Of a DNA stretch of 43,380 nucleotides, positions 7,357-18,809 are shown in pieces (position 1 is the first letter of the stretch; each line of letters starts with the position of its first letter). The translations under genes and the position numbers were made by a program. The notes below the pieces were generated by a model. It did no database searches and had not been told where the DNA came from. It saw nothing but the letters and a program-made list of their open reading frames with translations. The stretch spans positions 1-43,380 of the forward strand of contig CAMEOT010000024.1 in the NCBI GenBank assembly GCA_945929965.1, given 5' to 3'. Source of the stretch: an uncultured Lachnospiraceae bacterium. Its GTDB lineage: Bacteria; Bacillota; Clostridia; Lachnospirales; Lachnospiraceae.

Positions 7357-9738
7357 ATGAACACAAAAGTACTCACCACTTTAGAATATACGAAGATCAT
7401 CGATCTCCTCACGGAGAAGGCCGACTCTGAGCCAGGTAAAAAGCTTTGCCGCGATCTGGTGCCTTCCACCGACCTATCTGCTATCAGAACCGCACAGCGG
7501 GAGACAAAAGACGCTTTAGCCCGTCTCTTCCGCATCGGCAGCACCTCTTTTGGAAGTAACAGAGACTTAGGTTTTTCTATACGTTCTCTGGAAATCGGCA
7601 GTTCTCTGTCTATGTCCGAATTGTTGAAGCTGGCATCCTTTTTGGATAATGTCAGCCGGATCAAAACCTATGGAAAAAAAGAACGGGAAGACCTCCCAAA
7701 TGACAGCCTGGATGCCTACTTTGAGGGACTTACCCCTATGACACAGCTTGCAAATGAGATCAACCGCTGCATTCTGTCGGAAGAGGAAATGGCAGATGAT
7801 GCCAGCCCCCGTTTAAAAAGTATCCGCCGCTCCAAGCTGTCCACCAATGAAAAAATCCATAGCCAGCTGACTTCCATGGTAAACGGCGCTTACCGTACCT
7901 TTTTGCAGGATGCAGTCATTACCATGCGTGATAACCGCTACTGTATCCCCGTAAAGGCTGAATATAAGAGCCAGGTGAGCGGTATGGTGCATGACCAGTC
8001 CTCCACCGGTTCCACCTTTTTCATCGAACCGGCTGCTGTCGTGAACCTGAACAACCAGTTAAAAGAACTGGATCTTCAGGAGCAGGAGGAGATTGAAGTT
8101 ATTCTGGGTGATCTAAGCAGCCAGGCTGCTGTTCATACCGCAGAGCTTGCCGCAGATCAGAAGATCATGACCACTTTAGACTTCATCTTTGCCAAGGCAA
8201 AACTCGCCATGGAACAGAATGCCACAGAGCCTATTTTCAACACTGAGCATTATATTCAGATCCGCAAGGGCCGTCATCCACTGTTGGATAAGAAAAAGGC
8301 GGTTCCCATTGATGTCCGTCTGGGTAAAGATTTTGACCTTTTGGTGATCACAGGTCCCAATACCGGTGGTAAGACCGTATCTCTGAAGACAGTGGGACTT
8401 TTTACTCTGATGGGGCAGGCGGGACTTCATATTCCGGCACTGGATCGTTCCGAACTGTCTATTTTCTCAGAAGTTTATGCAGATATCGGGGATGAGCAGA
8501 GTATTGAACAGAGTCTGTCCACATTCTCTTCTCATATGACCAGAGTTGTCCACATTTTGCAGCACGCAGATGCGGATTCCCTGTGTTTATTTGATGAACT
8601 CGGTGCCGGAACAGATCCTACGGAGGGTGCCGCTCTGGCAATTGCTATTTTAAATTATCTGCATGACCGTGGCATCCGCACCATGGCTACCACGCATTAC
8701 AGTGAGTTGAAAATCTACGCACTTTCCACGAATTTCGTAGAAAATGCCTGCTGTGAATTTGATGTGGAGACCCTTCGCCCCACTTACCGTCTGCTCATTG
8801 GTATTCCCGGTAAAAGTAATGCTTTCGCCATTTCTTCCAAACTCGGACTGTCCGACGAGATCATCAATGCTGCAAAAGAGCAGATCAGCAAAGAGGACGA
8901 AAGCTTTGAAGATGTCATCACCGATCTGGAACAGAGCCGCGTGACCATTGAAAAAGAACAGCAGGAGATTGCGGAGTACAAAGAACGAATCCGTACCTTA
9001 CAGGAACAGTTACAGAAGAAAAACGAAAAAATCGACCAGGCAAAAGACAAAATTCTCCGCGATGCTAATGAAAAGGCAAGAGCCATTCTCCAGGAAGCAA
9101 AGGATGTAGCTGACAAAACCATCCGTGATTTCAATAAAGCAGGTGCTTCTGCAGACATCAAGGAGCTGGAGAAAAAGAGACAGAAGGTCCGTGACAAGAT
9201 CAATGAAAAAAACGGAAAACTGGCTCTTGGTAATACACAAAAGAAACCTGCTGGTCAGAAGACTGTGGATCCGAAGAAGCTTAAAAAAGGAGATTCCGTG
9301 AAGATCATTTCCATGAATCTCAAGGGAATCGTAAACACTCTGCCGGATGCCAGGGGCAACCTCTTCGTACAATGCGGAATTATGAGAATGCAGACGAATG
9401 TTAACGATCTCGTACCGGTAAAAGAAGAGACTATTACAGCACCTGCCCTGCAGCGTACCAACACCGGCAAGTTGAAAATGTCCAAGTCTTTCTCCGTGTC
9501 CTCCGAGATCAACCTTCTGGGATGTACGGTAGATGAAGCCATTGCAAAACTGGATAAATACCTGGATGACGCTTATCTGGCTCATCTCCCCAGTGTGAGA
9601 GTCGTGCACGGAAAAGGCACCGGTGCTCTGCGCAATGCTGTACAGTCTCACTTAAAACGTCAGAAATACGTCAAAGAATACCGGTTGGGTGAATACGGTG
9701 AAGGCGATGCCGGCGTAACCATTGTTACTTTTAAATAA
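7357..9738 (+). CDS. mutS2: MutS2 (RqcU-type) ATPase with C-terminal Smr domain
   Basis: MutS2 proteins are MutS-like ATPases without the mismatch-binding domain. In Firmicutes they are linked to suppression of recombination and to rescue of collided ribosomes. The Walker A motif GPNTGGKT begins at about residue 333; Walker B is LFDELGAGTDPTEGA, with the signature DEQSIEQSLSTFSSHM before it. A long charged coiled coil covers about 510-630, followed by a KOW-like segment. The Smr nuclease domain is at about 710-793, with HGKGTGALR and the ending GVTIVTFK. The usual first Smr motif (LDLRG) reads NLLGC here, so nuclease activity may be altered. The 793 residues are normal for the family. The two-component pair follows 24 bases later and is probably co-transcribed. 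Confidence 0.95.
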   Translation: MNTKVLTTLEYTKIIDLLTEKADSEPGKKLCRDLVPSTDLSAIRTAQRETKDALARLFRIGSTSFGSNRDLGFSIRSLEIGSSLSMSELLKLASFLDNVSRIKTYGKKEREDLPNDSLDAYFEGLTPMTQLANEINRCILSEEEMADDASPRLKSIRRSKLSTNEKIHSQLTSMVNGAYRTFLQDAVITMRDNRYCIPVKAEYKSQVSGMVHDQSSTGSTFFIEPAAVVNLNNQLKELDLQEQEEIEVILGDLSSQAAVHTAELAADQKIMTTLDFIFAKAKLAMEQNATEPIFNTEHYIQIRKGRHPLLDKKKAVPIDVRLGKDFDLLVITGPNTGGKTVSLKTVGLFTLMGQAGLHIPALDRSELSIFSEVYADIGDEQSIEQSLSTFSSHMTRVVHILQHADADSLCLFDELGAGTDPTEGAALAIAILNYLHDRGIRTMATTHYSELKIYALSTNFVENACCEFDVETLRPTYRLLIGIPGKSNAFAISSKLGLSDEIINAAKEQISKEDESFEDVITDLEQSRVTIEKEQQEIAEYKERIRTLQEQLQKKNEKIDQAKDKILRDANEKARAILQEAKDVADKTIRDFNKAGASADIKELEKKRQKVRDKINEKNGKLALGNTQKKPAGQKTVDPKKLKKGDSVKIISMNLKGIVNTLPDARGNLFVQCGIMRMQTNVNDLVPVKEETITAPALQRTNTGKLKMSKSFSVSSEINLLGCTVDEAIAKLDKYLDDAYLAHLPSVRVVHGKGTGALRNAVQSHLKRQKYVKEYRLGEYGEGDAGVTIVTFK

Positions 9739-9762
9739 TAACTGACAGGAGGCCTATACTAC

Positions 9763-10464
9763 ATGGTAAGTAAACAGAAAATTCTCATTGTAGATGATGA
9801 TAATAATATTGCGGAACTGATTTCCCTATATCTGACGAAGGAATGTTTTGATACCATGATCGTCAATGACGGAGAATCCGTGATGCCGGCTATGGAGACC
9901 TTTGCTCCGAATCTGATTCTGTTGGATCTGATGCTTCCCGGCATTGATGGTTATCAGGTGTGCAGAGAGGTCCGGGCACAATACTCCGTTCCCATCATCA
10001 TGCTTTCCGCAAAAGGTGAAGTCTTCGACAAGGTATTGGGACTGGAGCTGGGTGCGGATGATTATATGGAAAAACCTTTTGATTCCAAGGAACTGGTGGC
10101 CCGCGCCAAAGCAGTCCTCAGACGTTATAAGCCCTCCAATACTCCCACAGAAAATCCCAACGACAAGTGTGTGGAATATGCGGATCTGACCATTAATCTG
10201 ACCAATTATTCCGTCATTTATATGGGACACACCGTGGAAATGCCGCCGAAAGAACTGGAACTTCTCTACTTTTTAGCATCCTCACCGAATCATGTATTCA
10301 CCAGAGAACAGCTTTTGGATCAGATCTGGGGCTATGAATATATCGGTGATACCCGTACCGTGGATGTGCATATCAAGCGTCTCCGCGAGAAGATCAAAGA
10401 TCATGCTAACTGGAAGATCAGCACCATCTGGGGCATCGGCTATAAATTCGAAGTACGCAATTAA
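9763..10464 (+). CDS. OmpR/PhoB-family response regulator
   Basis: DNA-binding response regulator with a receiver domain at residues 1-120 and a winged-helix effector domain at about 135-233. The phosphoacceptor is D55 in LILLDLMLPG, the acidic pocket is DDD at 11-13, the switch Ser is in MLSAKGE, and the conserved Lys is in MEKPFDSKEL. The effector domain carries the recognition segment RTVDVHIKRLREKI and the final wing WGIGYKFEV. GGAGG lies ten bases before the start. The histidine kinase follows after 24 bases, so the two form a cognate pair. The signal and regulon cannot be read from the sequence. Nearby genes do not suggest a WalRK identity, because no yycH or yycI-type genes accompany it. 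Confidence 0.92.
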   Translation: MVSKQKILIVDDDNNIAELISLYLTKECFDTMIVNDGESVMPAMETFAPNLILLDLMLPGIDGYQVCREVRAQYSVPIIMLSAKGEVFDKVLGLELGADDYMEKPFDSKELVARAKAVLRRYKPSNTPTENPNDKCVEYADLTINLTNYSVIYMGHTVEMPPKELELLYFLASSPNHVFTREQLLDQIWGYEYIGDTRTVDVHIKRLREKIKDHANWKISTIWGIGYKFEVRN

Positions 10465-10488
10465 GTCATACCAAAAGCAGGATTTGTC

Positions 10489-11916
10489 ATGAAAAAAACA
10501 CTTTATCTAAAATTTATACTTGCATATTTTATTTTTGGTGTATTTGGTTTCATCATTGTTACAACTTTTGTTCCCAATATGACCAAAGAACATCTGATCC
10601 GGGAAAAGGCAGAAAGTCTCTATTCCGAAGCAACCCTGATAGCCGGAACCTACGCCGGCGGATTGTACACCAGTGAAACAACTTTGGAGACCGTTAAAAT
10701 GCAGCTGGACTCCCTGGCGGTATACCTGAATTCCGAGATCCGCATCATCAATCCCTCCGGACGACTGGTACTGGATACCAATAGTCCCTTAGATGTGGAG
10801 AATGTGGTAGTCATTGAGAATTTTGATTCGACTGTAACCAGCGGCTCTTACTACATTGTTGGTGATTTCTTCGGTAATTTTGATTCAGATGTACTTACTG
10901 TATTTGCTCCCATTACCTCCAACTACAAGGTAAAAGGCTATGTAGTCATTCATACCGATATGAATGATATTCAGAAATCCTGTAACAGCCTGCTGAATAT
11001 TTCCTATATCACCCTGGCAATCCTGTTCCTGTTATCCCTGATCATTCTGATCTTTTTCACCGAGATCGTATATATTCCTCTTCGGAAGATCACTCATGCC
11101 ACAGAGCAGTATGCCGCCGGTAATATGCATTATGAATTTCAGGTGGACAGTGAGGATGAAATCGGTTATCTTGCTTCCTGTCTGAACTATATGGCAAGCG
11201 AAATTGCCCGTTCCGAGGATGACCAGAAAAAGTTTGTAGCCAATGTATCCCACGATTTCCGTTCCCCTCTGACTTCTATAAGAGGTTACTTGGAAGCCAT
11301 GCTGGACGGCACGATTCCGCCGGAAATGCACGAAAAATACATTAATATCGTATTGAATGAGACCGAACGACTGACCAAGCTGACCAACAGTCTGCTGACT
11401 CTGAATAATCTGAATACCAAGGGAATGCTTTTGGACAAGACGGATTTTGATATTAATCAGGTGATCCGTAATACTGCAGCTTCTTTCGAGGGTACCTGCC
11501 ATAGCAAATCCATTGCCATTGAGATGATCCTGACCGGCAATGAAATGTATGTTCACGCAGATATGGGCAAAATTCAGCAGGTTCTCTATAACCTCATGGA
11601 CAATGCCATTAAGTTCAGCCACCATGATTCCGTGATCCATATTGAAACCTCAGAGAAGAAAAATAAACTGTTTGTCTCCGTAAAAGACACAGGAATCGGT
11701 ATTCCGAAAGAAGATTTGAAGCTGATCTGGGATCGTTTTTATAAATCTGACCTGTCCCGCGGTAAAGATAAAAAGGGAACCGGCCTGGGACTTTCCATTG
11801 TAAAAGAGATTATCAATGCCCATGATGAACATATCAATGTCATCAGTACTCCCGGCGTGGGAAGCGAATTTATCTTCTCCCTGCCGAAGTCCCATCAGGA
11901 AGACGAAGAGGATTAA
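10489..11916 (+). CDS. Membrane sensor histidine kinase, partner of the preceding regulator
   Basis: Classical two-membrane-segment sensor kinase of 475 residues. TM1 is at about residues 7-31 and TM2 at about 167-192. Between them lies an extracellular domain of about 135 residues that may have a PAS/Cache-like fold (SEIRIINPSGRLVLD). A HAMP linker follows, then the dimerisation domain with the phospho-accepting H255 in VSHDFRSPLTS. The ATPase domain shows the N box (NLMDNAIKFS), G1 (DTGIGIP), the F box (WDRFYKSD) and G2 (GTGLGLSIVKEI). The set is complete, so the kinase should be active. It belongs with the regulator upstream, and a terminator overlaps its stop codon. The sensed signal is unknown. 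Confidence 0.92.
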   Translation: MKKTLYLKFILAYFIFGVFGFIIVTTFVPNMTKEHLIREKAESLYSEATLIAGTYAGGLYTSETTLETVKMQLDSLAVYLNSEIRIINPSGRLVLDTNSPLDVENVVVIENFDSTVTSGSYYIVGDFFGNFDSDVLTVFAPITSNYKVKGYVVIHTDMNDIQKSCNSLLNISYITLAILFLLSLIILIFFTEIVYIPLRKITHATEQYAAGNMHYEFQVDSEDEIGYLASCLNYMASEIARSEDDQKKFVANVSHDFRSPLTSIRGYLEAMLDGTIPPEMHEKYINIVLNETERLTKLTNSLLTLNNLNTKGMLLDKTDFDINQVIRNTAASFEGTCHSKSIAIEMILTGNEMYVHADMGKIQQVLYNLMDNAIKFSHHDSVIHIETSEKKNKLFVSVKDTGIGIPKEDLKLIWDRFYKSDLSRGKDKKGTGLGLSIVKEIINAHDEHINVISTPGVGSEFIFSLPKSHQEDEED

Positions 11917-11942
11917 GCCATACGGCCTAATCCTCTTTTTTT
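11906..11942 (+). terminator. Rho-independent terminator after the two-component operon
   Basis: AGAGGATTA (11907-11915) pairs with TAATCCTCT (11928-11936). Inner bases GCC and GGC extend the stem after one mismatch, and a run of seven T follows. It overlaps the kinase stop codon and separates the operon from the convergent gene ending at 11945. Confidence 0.85.
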
Positions 11943-11944
11943 AT

Positions 11945-12694
11945 CTATTTATCTACGACACGATATAAATAACTGTTTTCCTGTTTTCCTACCCTTTCTA
12001 TTGTCCCCATTTCAAACAATATATTCAATACCGTCTGTGCCAGTGAGAGAGGAATGTGGGCTGCTTTCGCAAAATCCTTACTGTGAAAGGGTTCTTCCAG
12101 TTCATAAGGTACAAATTGCAGATAATCCTCCGGCTGTCTGATTTCCACCTCTTCGATCAGATCCGTAGGAATCCTGTCATATCTCGTGGATCCTTTTTTC
12201 TTGTCACGACTCCAACCGTTTAACAGCCGGTATTCTTCCATATTCACCAATACAAATTTAAACCGGATATTCGGATCCTTCAGGAACATTTTGATCTTAT
12301 ATAGTTCCTTAAATGCCTGATAAGTGGATCCCTTTTTTGGGGATTTTCGCTTTTTACTTAGTTCACCGCTGTCTTCATCGATCCAGATCAGCCATTTTTC
12401 ATAAGGAATGGGATAGACAATTGTCACCGGATACAAAGGTAAAAACGCCTGTAACTTTCCCCGCATACGGTTGAACTGTCTCGTCTGGATCTCGATGATC
12501 TCCCCATCCTTGTAAATATCCGCCACATAATTCTCTATGGGAATCTCCTGATGATCCTCATCCGGCTCATAATAATCCTTAAAAATAGCATGAACCGTCT
12601 TCTCTGAGAGAGTTCCGATTCCCAGTCTCTGACGGTCCACGCCTATTATTTTTCTCTTAGCTTCTTCAAAACGCATCTGATCCATGTGATCCAT
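11945..12694 (-). CDS. Uncharacterised protein: possible PD-(D/E)XK-like nuclease domain fused to a winged helix
   Basis: I do not recognise this 249-residue protein by name. Residues 45-95 contain ENYVADIYKDGEIIEIQTRQ followed by a strand TIVYPI. The spacing D59, E68-x-Q70 after an upstream acidic helix resembles a PD-(D/E)XK nuclease core with Gln in place of Lys. The region from 110 to 190 is basic (KKRKSPKKG, RDKKKGSTRYDR). The last 60 residues look like a winged helix, with KDFAKAAHIPLSLAQTVLN and a wing IERVGKQENSYLYRVV. There is no signal peptide or membrane segment. It begins five bases after the antiporter stop, so the two are probably translationally coupled. A DNA- or RNA-binding role is an inference from shape only; activity is unproven. 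Confidence 0.6.
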   Translation of the reverse strand: MDHMDQMRFEEAKRKIIGVDRQRLGIGTLSEKTVHAIFKDYYEPDEDHQEIPIENYVADIYKDGEIIEIQTRQFNRMRGKLQAFLPLYPVTIVYPIPYEKWLIWIDEDSGELSKKRKSPKKGSTYQAFKELYKIKMFLKDPNIRFKFVLVNMEEYRLLNGWSRDKKKGSTRYDRIPTDLIEEVEIRQPEDYLQFVPYELEEPFHSKDFAKAAHIPLSLAQTVLNILFEMGTIERVGKQENSYLYRVVDK

Positions 12695-12699
12695 ATTTT

Positions 12700-13878
12700 T
12701 TAATCAATCTCGGCATGCTTCGTATACAAAATTTTAAGCAGTATAGGAGTGGAGATACTGGATACGATAATCAGCAGAATTACTGCGGTAAAATACTCGG
12801 ATCCGATCATTCCCACAGACAGTCCCTTCTGTGCCACGATCAGGGCAACCTCACCTCTGGTCATCATGCCGACACCGATCTTCAATGCATCCGGTCCCTT
12901 GAATCTGCAGATTCTCGCCATCAGACCACAGCCGATGATCTTGCACAGCAGAGCTACAATGACGAATCCAATGGAGAACAGTACAAATTCTCCGTTCAGA
13001 TGATCAAAACTGGTCTTAAGTCCGATACTTGCGAAGAAGATCGGTCCAAAGATCATATAAGAGTTGATATCCATCTTCTCCGCTATGTAATCGGAATCCT
13101 GAATGGAGCACAGGATGATACCTGCTACATAAGCACCGGTAATATCCGCAATGCCAAAGAATACCTCCGCTACATAAGCGAATACAAAACAAAGTGCCAG
13201 TCCTAAGATAGGAATACGTCTCGTATGAGGGTATCTGTTATCCAGATACTGGAATACCTTGAACAGTACAAATCCTACACCAATCGCAAACAGGAAGAAC
13301 AGAAGAGTAGAAATCACTACTCTTCCCGGATTGGAATCGGGATTTTTGAATCCGATGACAAAGGTAAGTACGATAATACCGATGACATCATCGATAATAG
13401 CGGCACTCATAATGGTTGTACCAACTTTTCCCTTTAATTTACCCAGTTCCTTCAGAGACTGTACGGTAATGCTTACGCTGGTAGCCGTCATGATCACACC
13501 GATAAATACAGCTTCATAGAACTTCTCGGATCCCCATGGTGCCACTCCGTAGAACCCCATATATAATAAGGTTCCCCCTACCAGAGGAATAAATACACCG
13601 GCACAGGCAATTAAGAATGCCACAAAACCTGTCTTCATCAGATCCTTCAGGTTCGTCTCCAGACCTGCGGAGAACATCAGCAGGATAACACCGATCTCTG
13701 CCATCTGAATCAGAAAATCCGACTGCTGCACCAGACCCAGTACACTGGGTCCGATCAGCAGTCCGGCAATAATTTCACCCACGACCTGGGGTGCCTTACA
13801 TTTTCTCGCAATGATGCCGAATACCTTGGCAAATACAATAATAATTGCCAGATCTCTGAATATACTATAAGATTCCAT
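12700..13878 (-). CDS. CPA2-family Na+(K+)/H+ antiporter
   Basis: Integral membrane protein of the cation:proton antiporter-2 family (KefB/NapA/GerN-like), 392 residues with about 12 hydrophobic segments. The sequence opens with FRDLAIIIVFAKVFGIIARK, followed by GEIIAGLLIGPSVLG, both typical of the first helices. A conserved Asp pair in AAIIDDVIGIIVL corresponds to the two acidic residues that bind the ion and proton in electrogenic members. IADITGAYVAGIIL and MTRGEVALIVAQKGLS are also family motifs. There is no C-terminal TrkA-N/RCK domain, unlike full-length KefB/C, so nucleotide or glutathione gating is not expected. GAGGGG lies eight bases before the start. It follows gyrA by 22 bases and precedes the nuclease-like gene, so the three may share a transcript. 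Confidence 0.9.
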   Translation of the reverse strand: MESYSIFRDLAIIIVFAKVFGIIARKCKAPQVVGEIIAGLLIGPSVLGLVQQSDFLIQMAEIGVILLMFSAGLETNLKDLMKTGFVAFLIACAGVFIPLVGGTLLYMGFYGVAPWGSEKFYEAVFIGVIMTATSVSITVQSLKELGKLKGKVGTTIMSAAIIDDVIGIIVLTFVIGFKNPDSNPGRVVISTLLFFLFAIGVGFVLFKVFQYLDNRYPHTRRIPILGLALCFVFAYVAEVFFGIADITGAYVAGIILCSIQDSDYIAEKMDINSYMIFGPIFFASIGLKTSFDHLNGEFVLFSIGFVIVALLCKIIGCGLMARICRFKGPDALKIGVGMMTRGEVALIVAQKGLSVGMIGSEYFTAVILLIIVSSISTPILLKILYTKHAEID

Positions 13879-13900
13879 TTTTCATGCCCCTCATATATCT

Positions 13901-16501
13901 TTATTCGTCGTCTTCATTTTCCTCGGTGGGGAAGATCAGATTTTCTTCTGCCTCGTCCTCATCGTCGGAACCGACTTCCTGTGATACCTCTTCCATAGCT
14001 TCTTCAATATTATCAAATTCATGGTCGCCGTTGGAAAGTTTCTCACGTACTTTGGCAATCTGTGCTACCTTGACGCCTTCATCCAAATTAATCAATTTCA
14101 CACCGGAGGTAATTCTGCTCAGTGTAGAGATATCCTGAACACGTAACTGAATGATAATTCCTTCGGTGGTGATAATCATGATCTCGTTATCGTCATTTAC
14201 AGCCTTGGCACCTACCACATCACCGGTCTTTTCCACGATCTTGTAGCATTTCACACCCTTACCGCCACGTTTCTGTACGGTAAATTCATTCATATCCGTG
14301 CGCTTACCCATACCGTTTTCGGATATGATCAGCAGGTCGCTGCCCTGAGTCTGTAACTGCATACCGATGATCTCATCTCCGGGAGATAAGTTCATACCGA
14401 TAACGCCCATGGACGCTCTGCCGGTAGCCCGTACATCGGTCTCCTGGAAGCGGATACACATACCCTGCTTGGTTACCAAGAAGATTTCGCTGTTGCTATC
14501 GGTGATTTTCACCTCGATCAACTCATCCTCTTCCCGTAAGTTGATAGCAGTCAGTCCGTTCTTTCTGACATTGGAGAACTCCATCAGAGGAGTCTTCTTC
14601 ACGATACCGGTCTTGGTCACCATGAACAGATTCTTGTCATCGCTGTATTCCCGGATAGGAATCATTGCGGTGATCTTCTCACCGGGTGCCAGCTGCAGGA
14701 GATTGACAATAGCAGTACCTCTTGCGGTACGTCCTGCCTCCGGAATCTCATATGCCTTCAGTCTGTAGACTCTTCCCATATTGGTGAAGAAGTTCAGATA
14801 ATGATGTGTGGTGGTCATCAGCAGATCTTCGATGTAATCCTCGTCAATGGTCTGCATTCCCTTGATACCACGACCGCCACGGTTCTGTGCCTTGAAATTA
14901 TCTACAGTCATACGCTTGATATAACCGAGACTGGTCATTGCAATAATAGTATTCTCCTTCGGAATCAGATCTTCCATGGAGATATCCAGTTCGTCATAAC
15001 CGATCTTACTGCGTCTGTCATCGCCGTATTTCTCGGCAATGGCACTCATTTCTGTCTTAATGACACCTAATAATAGCTTTTCGTCTGCCAAAATAGCCTT
15101 TAACTCCGCGATTTTTACCACCAGATCCTTATGCTCGTTCTCCAGTCTCTCTCTTTCCAGACCTGTCAGAGCACGCAGACGCATCTCTACGATTGCCTGT
15201 GCCTGTACATCGGACAGTTCGAATCTCTCCATCAGACGTTCTTTTGCAATCTGTGCATTCTGACTGCCGCGAATGATGGTAATGACTTCATCGATGAAGT
15301 CCAGAGCCTTTAATAATCCCTGTAAAATATGATCTCTTTCTTCTGCTTTGCCCAGGTCGTATTTGGTTCTTCTGGTAACGACATCTTCCTGGTGCTTCAG
15401 ATAGTAGGTCAGCATATCCAACAGATTCATGACTTTAGGCTGATTGTTGATCAGCGCCAGCATGATCACACCGAAAGTATCCTGCAGCTGTGTATGCTTG
15501 TACAGCTGATTCAGAATTACATTGGCATTGGCATCCTTACGAAGTTCGATAATTACGCGGACACCTTCACGGTTAGACTCATCTCGGATATCTGTGATAC
15601 CGTCGATTTTCTTTAATTTTACCAGCTCAGCAATCTTAATGATCAGATTTGCCTTATTTACCATATAAGGCAGCTCAGTAGCAATGATCTGACTCTTGCC
15701 GTTGGGCAGAGTTTCAATATTAGTCACGGCACGGACTCTGATCTTACCGCGTCCGGTACGATAAGCTTCTTCACAGCCTCTGGTACCCAGAATCAGTCCT
15801 CCCGTAGGAAAATCGGGAGCTTTTACAATGGGAAGAATCTCATCGATTGTAGTCTCTCTGTCTTCTTCCACACGATTATCAATAATTTTAACAACAGCCT
15901 GTACCACTTCACGAAGATTGTGAGGCGGAATATTAGTAGCCATACCTACTGCAATACCGGTAGTACCGTTGACCAGCAGATTCGGATAACGGCTGGGTAA
16001 TACTACAGGCTCTTTTTCAGTATCATCAAAGTTCGGTACAAAATCTACGGTATCTTTACCAATATCTGCCAGAAGCTCCATGGAAATCTTGGAAAGTCTT
16101 GCCTCGGTATAACGCATTGCAGCGGCACCGTCACCATCCATAGAACCGAAGTTACCATGACCGTCTACCAGCGGATAACGGGTAGACCAGTCCTGTGCCA
16201 TATTAACCAATGCGCCGTAGATGGAGCTGTCACCATGAGGATGATATTTACCCATGGTATCACCGACAATACGGGCACTCTTACGATGGGGCTTGTCGGG
16301 ACCATTGTTCAGTTCGATCATGGAATAGAGTACACGTCTCTGTACCGGCTTCAGACCATCCCTCACATCCGGAAGGGCACGGGATGCGATAACACTCATG
16401 GCATAGTCGATATAGAAAGTTTCCATTTTTTCTTTCAGATCGACTTCATGGATTTTATCAATCTCAGCCTCCGAAGGCTTATCAAAAATATCGTCGTTCA
16501 T
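13901..16501 (-). CDS. gyrA: DNA gyrase subunit A
   Basis: Cleavage and rejoining subunit of gyrase, which introduces negative supercoils with GyrB. The catalytic Tyr131 lies in [10 protein letters not shown]. The DNA-gate region reads [19 protein letters not shown], in which S92 matches E. coli S83 and G96 matches the usually acidic E. coli D87. The C-terminal beta-pinwheel contains the GyrA box [10 protein letters not shown] and a second similar segment [10 protein letters not shown], which supports gyrase rather than topoisomerase IV. The 866 residues include an acidic tail of about 45 residues after [10 protein letters not shown] ([22 protein letters not shown]). The order recF-gyrB-gyrA is the standard origin arrangement. 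The gap from gyrB is 82 bases. Confidence 0.97.
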   Translation of the reverse strand: MNDDIFDKPSEAEIDKIHEVDLKEKMETFYIDYAMSVIASRALPDVRDGLKPVQRRVLYSMIELNNGPDKPHRKSARIVGDTMGKYHPHGDSSIYGALVNMAQDWSTRYPLVDGHGNFGSMDGDGAAAMRYTEARLSKISMELLADIGKDTVDFVPNFDDTEKEPVVLPSRYPNLLVNGTTGIAVGMATNIPPHNLREVVQAVVKIIDNRVEEDRETTIDEILPIVKAPDFPTGGLILGTRGCEEAYRTGRGKIRVRAVTNIETLPNGKSQIIATELPYMVNKANLIIKIAELVKLKKIDGITDIRDESNREGVRVIIELRKDANANVILNQLYKHTQLQDTFGVIMLALINNQPKVMNLLDMLTYYLKHQEDVVTRRTKYDLGKAEERDHILQGLLKALDFIDEVITIIRGSQNAQIAKERLMERFELSDVQAQAIVEMRLRALTGLERERLENEHKDLVVKIAELKAILADEKLLLGVIKTEMSAIAEKYGDDRRSKIGYDELDISMEDLIPKENTIIAMTSLGYIKRMTVDNFKAQNRGGRGIKGMQTIDEDYIEDLLMTTTHHYLNFFTNMGRVYRLKAYEIPEAGRTARGTAIVNLLQLAPGEKITAMIPIREYSDDKNLFMVTKTGIVKKTPLMEFSNVRKNGLTAINLREEDELIEVKITDSNSEIFLVTKQGMCIRFQETDVRATGRASMGVIGMNLSPGDEIIGMQLQTQGSDLLIISENGMGKRTDMNEFTVQKRGGKGVKCYKIVEKTGDVVGAKAVNDDNEIMIITTEGIIIQLRVQDISTLSRITSGVKLINLDEGVKVAQIAKVREKLSNGDHEFDNIEEAMEEVSQEVGSDDEDEAEENLIFPTEENEDDE

Positions 16502-16583
16502 GTTTCCTCACAATCTGTCGTAAAATACGACTCTCTATTATTAAATACCGTAACTATTCAGATCCTGATTTGCAAAATAGTTA

Positions 16584-18797
<2,214 letters not shown>

Positions 18798-18809
18798 TCA
18801 CATTCTGCC

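Noticed and set aside
9010..9651. 213-residue minus-strand open frame within mutS2
   Set aside because: It lies antisense to a highly conserved protein, has no ribosome-binding site, and its composition is that of a shadow frame.
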